Assembly (NCBI GenBank): GCA_947311845.1
Contig: CAMZMU010000107.1
Span: 20,888,359 to 20,952,358 of the forward strand
Direction of reading: 5' to 3'
From: Poa pratensis
Lineage: Eukaryota; Streptophyta; Magnoliopsida; Poales; Poaceae
DNA length: 64,000 nucleotides
Shown: positions 57,765 through 64,000 of the stretch, piece after piece
Numbering within the stretch: position 1 is the first letter of the stretch
Layout: every line of letters begins with the position of its first letter
Translations under genes and position numbers: made by a program
Notes under the pieces: generated by a model
The model's input: only the letters and a program-made list of their open reading frames with translations
Told to the model about the DNA's origin: nothing
Database searches by the model: none

Positions 57765-60700
57765 TGTGGCGCCCCAACCCGACTGCTATACAGTGATGCT
57801 GAGTGTCACCGGTTAAGCGATACAACCGGAGGTTACGGGTTTACCAATCCCCGGCCAAAACATTTGGCAGGCGTTGCTCGGAATTGATCACCGGCAACGC
57901 AACACCCCGATTGATGCCTTAACACAGGCTTAACTATCAATGCATAATAGAGAGATCAAGACTTGTGGAACAACTGGCACATCACAGACTCTACGACACA
58001 AATCATTATAGTTCAACTCTTATAATAGAGAAAGATAGCAAATTACAACCAGAGGTCACAGACCCAACATTACAACAAGCGGAAGCGAATTAGGTTGTTC
58101 TAAACAATAAGAACCAAATTATGGCCTAAGAGGCCTACAGATAAACACTCCAGTACCAGCTGTTCCGGGATGTCCCAAGCTGCCACCTGGAACCCCAGAC
58201 TACTCGTCGACATCCACAAAGAACCCACCTTCGAGGTCGGTGAAGTCGTCCTCTGAAACAAAGCAAAAGACGTTGAGTTCGACGAACTCGCAAGATTATA
58301 TATAGAGATTTAGCTCGATGAGGCTTTCAAGGTTTTATGGCTGTTTTGCGTAAAGCTGGTTTTATTTAATAAAACATAACTCAAAGGCATCGACTAATCA
58401 GATTATTTTCAAAGAGAGGTAAGAAGTAACTCTTTTCTTCTGATCACCTTTCTCATTCTCATCAAGTACCAACATCATTGTACCTGTTCTACCAAGGCAC
58501 CTCCCCGAATCACCCTCGAGGAAGTCAACCTTGCATCCGTGAGTGGTACCTTTAGTACCCAGTTTTTAATCATTCCGTTCAAGTTATTCTATGATCTTAC
58601 CTTCACTTCCCAAGTTCGTCCATAACCGCGGACACGGCTTTTCGAAAAGATTTACCCTGCAGGGTGTACAATGTTTGCCACGCGTATCGTCCGGCCCATT
58701 GCCTGTACAATTAGCTCTCTTCCTGGAAAGCCGGCTGGGTGGAGCGATGTCGACTTCTCCCTCGTTAAGGACTAACCCAGGATCATCAGTGAGGACGGAG
58801 CAGCGGATCCAACACCCTGCCCCGTGGCCACTCATTTTCCTAACACCACCATCCTCATCTCAGTCTTGGCCACCATCCCAACGCACGCGCAAATGGAAGC
58901 CCGAACTAGAGACCCTGGCTAGTCCCGCCCGAGTTATTTAGTCTATGAGGGTTCCTGCAATTGCATAGGCCTCACGCATGGTTGCACGCTCAGTCTTGGT
59001 TCAAGAGGTAAAGAACTCGCACCTAGGCGGCGAGAACGAGACAAAGCACCACAACCACAGTGGCCTCTCATCCCCACCTTTAAGCATTTTATTACCTGTC
59101 ACCACAATTCTCCACCATCATCTGAACAATTCATCACCTGTTTCCAACATGAACCATCCATCGTACAGCTAAGCATTTACTAAGCATGGCTAAGCATCAA
59201 CATAGCATAGTTAAGTATCTCAGGTCAACAATACAAACCTATGGATAATAGGAGGGAAACAGGTATTGGCATCGGAAACTTAATGCAACTATAGGATACT
59301 CTAATCCAATAAAATTGACATTTGGAACCGCATGCAATATTATAGTAGAGAAAATATTTGCGGAAACATAGGATAAGATATGCTCAGAGCGGGATTACGC
59401 TTACCTTGCTCAACGTGCTGGTAGTACGGATCGTCACGAGATTGTGGTGTCACTTCCACTCCTTGATCTCCGATGCACAAACAATACCGGAGAGGAACAA
59501 TCAAAAACCACAGATAACACCGGTGCAATGCGCAAACACATGATGGCATGACTTTTTAATGCACCGAACTTATTATACGCTATCGTATCAATTTAAATGG
59601 GTGCGAAATGAGTTTACTTCAACTAGAGAGGAAAACCCCATATTTACTTAATGATTTTGGTACCACTAAGAATACAGTATTTTAATTGTGATCAAATATG
59701 CATGACGATGATGGTTGAGATCGTTCACGCTTTTCTAGGCATTTTGGCATTTTACACACAATTTTCTGATGCCCCGATAATAAGCTATTATCTTTATAAT
59801 TCCTTTTTAAAATTATTTCCTTTAATAAGTTATTTTACAACCTAGTACCATTATTTTCCCAATTAGAAGGAAAAGGAAAAGAAACAGGAGAATTTTGGGG
59901 TTGGACAAATTTCGGAATTTCCGGTTGGTTAGAAATTCGGATTATCCGACACTGATGAACAGGAAGATTTTGGGTACTGATTATATTCGGATTTTCCGAA
60001 TTTTGCAGAATCGGAATATCCGATTGAACTGCCGACTGAAATTTGTCTAAGGACCTAAGGTTACATCGCACTGGAACAACTCGGATTAACCGAATGCCTC
60101 TGGCTCGGATTATCCGAACGAAAGAGAGAGCACGGCGGCGAACGGCGACCTGCGGGCGCCGTCGACACAGAGGGCTAGAGGTGAGGGGAGGGCACGGAGG
60201 GCATGGGGAGCTCACCCTCAACGCGTGCCCGAGCTCGTCTTGGATGGAGAAGGTCGAGGACGGCGCTCAATCGCTCGACATGCGGCGGCCGTGGTCGGAG
60301 GAGATGATGACGGCGCCGGCGATTCGTGACGCCCCGGCTCGATTCCTTCTGCGTGGAGGTAGAGCACGGCATGGCGGAGCTATTGGCGGTCTTGGCTCGT
60401 CTCGGGGAAGCCCCAGCGGCGGCGATGCGTCGGCGACGGCCAGCTCGGGTTCGGTTTCCTCGCGGAGAGGAACGGAGAGAGGAGGAGCAGACGAGTGAGG
60501 GAATGGGGAACAGCGCAAGTGGGGCTCGTGGGGGTGCTGTCCTTCTCGCAGGGGAAGGTCGGGAGGGGGCCCGGGCGCGGCGTGCATCGCGGGACGACCA
60601 CGGCGGCAGCATGGCGCCAGGAGGAAGGAGAGAGACGATGTTTTTTCCCGAAAACCCCCTGGAAAATATTTCCCATCACGGATAGGTCCCTCTTCTGTTT

Positions 60701-61209
60701 TAATTTTGAAACCCTTTTTAAAACCAGCACATTCAGTGATTTAATTAGAGCACTTAAACATTTTCAAAATTATGAAATAAATTGTGTAGCCTTTTCATAT
60801 CATGTGGAAGCTCCACAAAAATTTGGCGCCTCGAAATAAAATGTTTTGCACCACTTTTGTTTAGAAAGGTTGGATATGGCATTTTGCTAAATTCAAAAGT
60901 GTTGCTCCTTTCATATTTTTAGGGAAGGGCAAAATATTATTTTGGAACTCTTGAAACCTCCTTGACAAATATAAGATGTCAAGTATTTTTGTTTTGCAAG
61001 TTAAGTGCCTTCTCTGTTTTGAAATTTGTTGAAGCAAATGTGGCATTTTGTTTTAAGTGGTGCCAAACCACCACAATTTCCTAGCAACCACACAATTCCC
61101 TAGCAACAATTCCCTAGCAACAACATGATGCATGGATGCCATGATGCAATTAACACAAAAGCGGAAAAATTACACAGGTTTTTAGGTTCTCAAACTTTGG
61201 GCTGTTACA
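57765..61209. mobile_element. TG...CA repeat with 5-bp TSD, candidate solo LTR
   Basis: Starts TGTGGCGCCCCAACCC and ends TTTGGGCTGTTACA, with TACAT on both sides (57760-57764 and 61210-61214). TG/CA ends and a 5-bp duplication are the signature of LTR retrotransposon integration. No gag or pol and no internal LTR pair are visible, so it may be a 3.4-kb solo LTR or a non-autonomous element. The part around 59900-60120 has several palindromic units such as TTCGGATTATCCGA. The ends are weakly inverted (about 9 of 13 bases). From memory the text is common in Triticeae-type genomes. Confidence 0.7.
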
Positions 61210-61959
61210 TACATATTCGTCGCCGTAGCGTCGCCGGCGGGCAGCAGACGCGGCGGCGGACAGCACGCACAGCGGCGAAGATTCCGGCGCGCGCCGTGCA
61301 GCCTAGCACGCCAAACTCGGTGACGACGGAGGGACGCGACGGCGGAGGCGGCTGTGCCCTTCGATCTGACCGAGGAGGCGCGCTGCGGCGGGGGCACGCG
61401 GCGGCGTCGACGGCGATTCCGCCATCGCGGGAGAGAGAAGGGAGAGAGGGGGATTTGTCGATGCTTTTCCAGAAAGGTCCCTGAGTTTTTGAAAAAATAC
61501 AACTAAGTCTTTGCAGTGGGAACGTGTGGGTGTCGGTGCTATTGTGGACTTGCGAGGGCGTTTTTGTGAAACGATCGCGGGGAGGCTAGGAGCCATCGGA
61601 TGAAGCGCGGACGGCCAGATAAGCGACGGGAACTATTCTTTGAACAATGAATATGACGTGGAGCGACGCTGGAGCTGCATTTTGCACTCCCTTTATATAG
61701 TTAGGTAATACTAGTGAGGCCGTGGTGAACTTCTCAAGTGACATCTCAAGTCTCTCTCTTTCTCAACTTGACCTGAGTCGTCATGAACTCCATGGAATCG
61801 TTACTATAGCTTCTCATTGTGAACTTGAAGTTAAAGGGGAAATCCTTTTTGAGTAATTTTGATGCTGATGACAATATAATGAGTAGGCAAATCATGTGCT
61901 TAACCTTTATGACAGTAACTCTGCACATCCGGGAAGAAATCTTAGTTTACTGGAGACGA
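61210..61959. other. GC-rich to AT-rich flank, no gene
   Basis: Continuation of the GC-rich host sequence from 57764 up to about 61640, then ordinary sequence. Open frames on both strands are compositional. No start, splice or domain evidence for a gene. Confidence 0.45.
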
Positions 61960-61992
61960 CCCCCCCCCCCCCCCCACACACACACACACACA
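61959..61992. repeat. poly-C and CA microsatellite
   Basis: A run of about 16 C followed directly by about nine CA units. Confidence 0.95.
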
Positions 61993-62189
61993 GACATAGA
62001 GACACCGCCCACCCTCTCTCTACCATGGTAAGGTTATGTGGAAGCAATATAAACAAATTTGCATACTCTTGATTCAACTTAAGAATTTTAGGTTTTGCGG
62101 GTTGGCCCCGAAGCCTCTGGGCTCACAACCATGGGCCAACCTCCAGCCGCAATTGCACAACTTTTTGTTGACCCTAGAGCTAGCCTGGA

Positions 62190-63072
62190 GGTGTTGGATG
62201 TATGCCCGAAAGACAATAAATATACATATGTTTCATGATTAATGTATTATGTTTTTATTCTATAACTGCTATGGTCTATAAATATGTGAAAGTAGTGAAA
62301 GATGATACTTACACTTGGCACTGTCGTCTTGGGCACATCGGGAAGGGTCGCATGAAACAACTTTAAATATAAACTCTGTAAGGCCAATAAAAGTAGGATG
62401 CCACATGGGCCCTAGGGGCCCACATGGCAGCCGCACCACCACTTGGTGGTGGTGGGCCGAATCCGCATGGGGGGGGACTTCCTTAAGTACTTGAGAAGGA
62501 CTAAGGAGTTGTTTCTCGTTCTATGGAGGTCATGATGAGCTCGTTGTAAGGGGTTACACCGATGCTAGACTCATGACTAATCCTGACGACTATCGATCTC
62601 AATCAAACTTGCTGGTTATTCGGAGATGCAGTAAGCTGGAAGGAGTTCCATGCTAGATTTGGAAGTGTTCCAAAGTTTAACACTGTGACGAATTCTACAA
62701 TGATAGCTAAGTATATCGCCGCTTTGGAAGCAGCGAAGGAGGGTGTTGAATCAAAAGTTCGTAACTGAACTTGGTGTAGCTCCGACGAAGGTAAAACTAT
62801 GGAGCTCCATTGTGAGACAATGTTTGGCTCCATAATTAATGCCGAGGAGTTAAGGTTCCACAGGAGATTCCAATATACAAAGCTGATTCCACATCATTAT
62901 GAATGAGTGGAGCGTGAAGACGCAAAGATATGCAAAATACAAACGGACCTGAGGTGTCAGACCCGTTGACTAAAACTTCTTCCACTAGCCAAACATGATC
63001 AACACCATAAGCCCATGGTGTTAGATCCTTACAATGTTAACTAGATTATTGACTCTAGTGCAAGTGGGAGAC
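62190..63072 (+). mobile_element. degenerate Copia internal region
   Basis: A TGTTGGATGTATGCCC start near 62192 resembles a diverged Copia LTR end. Near 62305 the text TYTWHCRLGHIGKGRMK is the GAG-pre-integrase motif. From about 62600 the RNase H end is readable (VSWKEFHARFGSVPK, YIAALEAAKEGV, VEREDAKICKIQTD, then DPLTK-like). Integrase and reverse transcriptase are missing, so most of pol was deleted. A polypurine stretch (caagtgggaga, 63061-63071) precedes the LTR that follows. Confidence 0.75.
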
Positions 63073-64000
63073 TGTTGGAAATATGCCCTAGAGGCAATAA
63101 TAAAGAGTTATTATCATATTTCCATGTTCATGGTAATGTTTATTCTCCATGCTATAATTGTATTAACCGGAAACCTAATACATGTGTGGTTATGTAAACA
63201 ACACAGAGTCCCTAGTAAGCCTCTACTAGACTAGCTCGTTGATTAATGATGGTTATGGTTTCCTAACCATGGACATGAGTTGTCAATTAATAACGAGGTC
63301 ATGTCATTGGAGAATGACGTGATGGACAGACCCAACCAAGCATAGCAATATTGATCGGATCAATAAGTATATATTGCCATGTCTTGTATTGTCAAGTATC
63401 CTGTTTCTTTGACCATGAGATTATGTCTATCCCGGGTACTGAGGAATACGTCTTGGGGACTTCAAACGTCACTTCGTAACTGGGTGACTATAAAGGTGTC
63501 TTACAGGTATCTCCGAAAGTACTTGTTGATTTGCATGTATCAAGACTGGGATTTGTCCCTCCGTGTGACGGAGAGATATACTCTGGGCCCACTCGGTAAT
63601 GCACATTCGGTATCGCTTGCAAGCACGTGACTAAAGAGTTAGCCACATGGAATGTTGTATTATGGAACGAGTAAAGAGTACTTACTAGTAACGAGATTGA
63701 GCTAGGTATGGTGATACCGCCGATCAGATCTCGGGTAAGTAAAATATCGTGAGACAAAGGAAATGGAATACGTTGACATTGTGGTTCACACCGATAACGA
63801 TCTTCGTTGAACTTGTGGGAGTCATTATGGGCATCCAGGTCCCGCTAATGGTTATTGATCGTAGAGGAGTCTCGATCATGTCCACTTGTTCTCGAACCCG
63901 TAGGGTCACACACTTAAAGTTCGGTAACGCTAGAGTAGCTTTGGGATAATTATAATGGTGAGACCGAAGGTTGTTCGGAGTCCCGGATAGGATCCGGGAT
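63073..64000 (+). repeat. BARE/Angela-like Copia LTR, 3' copy, partial
   Basis: Starts TGTTGGAAATATGCCCTAGA right after a polypurine tract, so it is a 3' LTR on the plus strand. Typical blocks follow (GTGACTATAAAG, CTCCGTGTGACGGAGAG, GGGCATCCAGGTCCCGCTA, GTTCGGAGTCCCGGAT). It runs off the window edge. The family assignment comes from recalled similarity to the wheat and barley Angela/BARE group; the copy is diverged. Confidence 0.85.

Noticed and set aside
60043..60839. GC-rich frames on both strands near 60.1-60.8 kb
   Set aside because: Inside the TG...CA repeat, no recognisable domain or splice structure; treated as repeat sequence.

Overview
This is nuclear DNA from a grass, most likely a temperate (pooid) cereal or relative. 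The evidence is spliced plant genes with GC-rich first exons, several Stowaway MITEs with the CTCCCTCCG end, a BARE/Angela-like Copia LTR, a Tat-lineage Ty3/gypsy element with dual RNase H and an antisense ORF, and a CACTA (En/Spm) transposon. The species cannot be fixed from sequence alone.

Layout. 1-5.6 kb: a non-coding high-copy repeat, a perfect hairpin MITE, a 5'-truncated LINE with a 12-bp target duplication, a Stowaway MITE, an intact plant-specific gene of unknown function (4119-4676, minus) and a second Stowaway. 6.9-42.0 kb: one minus-strand gene for an SDR42E-type 3-beta-hydroxysteroid dehydrogenase-like enzyme with a C-terminal membrane domain, spread over 35 kb. Its exon 1 is at 41784-41969, exons 2-4 at 12403-14074 and exon 5 at 6916-7355. 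Intron 1 (27.7 kb) is a three-level nest: a LINE, interrupted by a 23.7-kb Tat gypsy element (TSD GGCGG), itself interrupted by a 10.4-kb CACTA transposon (TSD GCA). 42.4-55 kb is a gene island, all on the minus strand: tRNA-Gln(CUG), an XCP-like papain protease, PRPP synthetase 4 and TRAPPC11. 55-64 kb: AT-rich DNA with three local tandem duplications, a TG...CA-bounded 3.4-kb repeat with TSD TACAT, a microsatellite, and a degenerate Copia internal region leading into a 3' LTR that runs off the window.

The four recognised protein genes act in separate pathways (sterol or steroid-type redox chemistry, vacuolar proteolysis, nucleotide precursor supply, vesicle tethering); nothing suggests a functional cluster. 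A recurring feature is single-base contraction of short homopolymers inside otherwise well-conserved exons: eight are inferred in three genes, and the two gypsy LTRs differ by four 1-bp indels but only two substitutions. This looks more like residual long-read base error than decay of three housekeeping-type genes, so the reading frames should be checked against reads or transcripts before any gene is called a pseudogene. I did not find a convincing new biological system. The most interesting items are the nested intron expansion, the SDR/membrane-domain fusion, the degenerate protease-like domain in the CACTA element, and the indel pattern.
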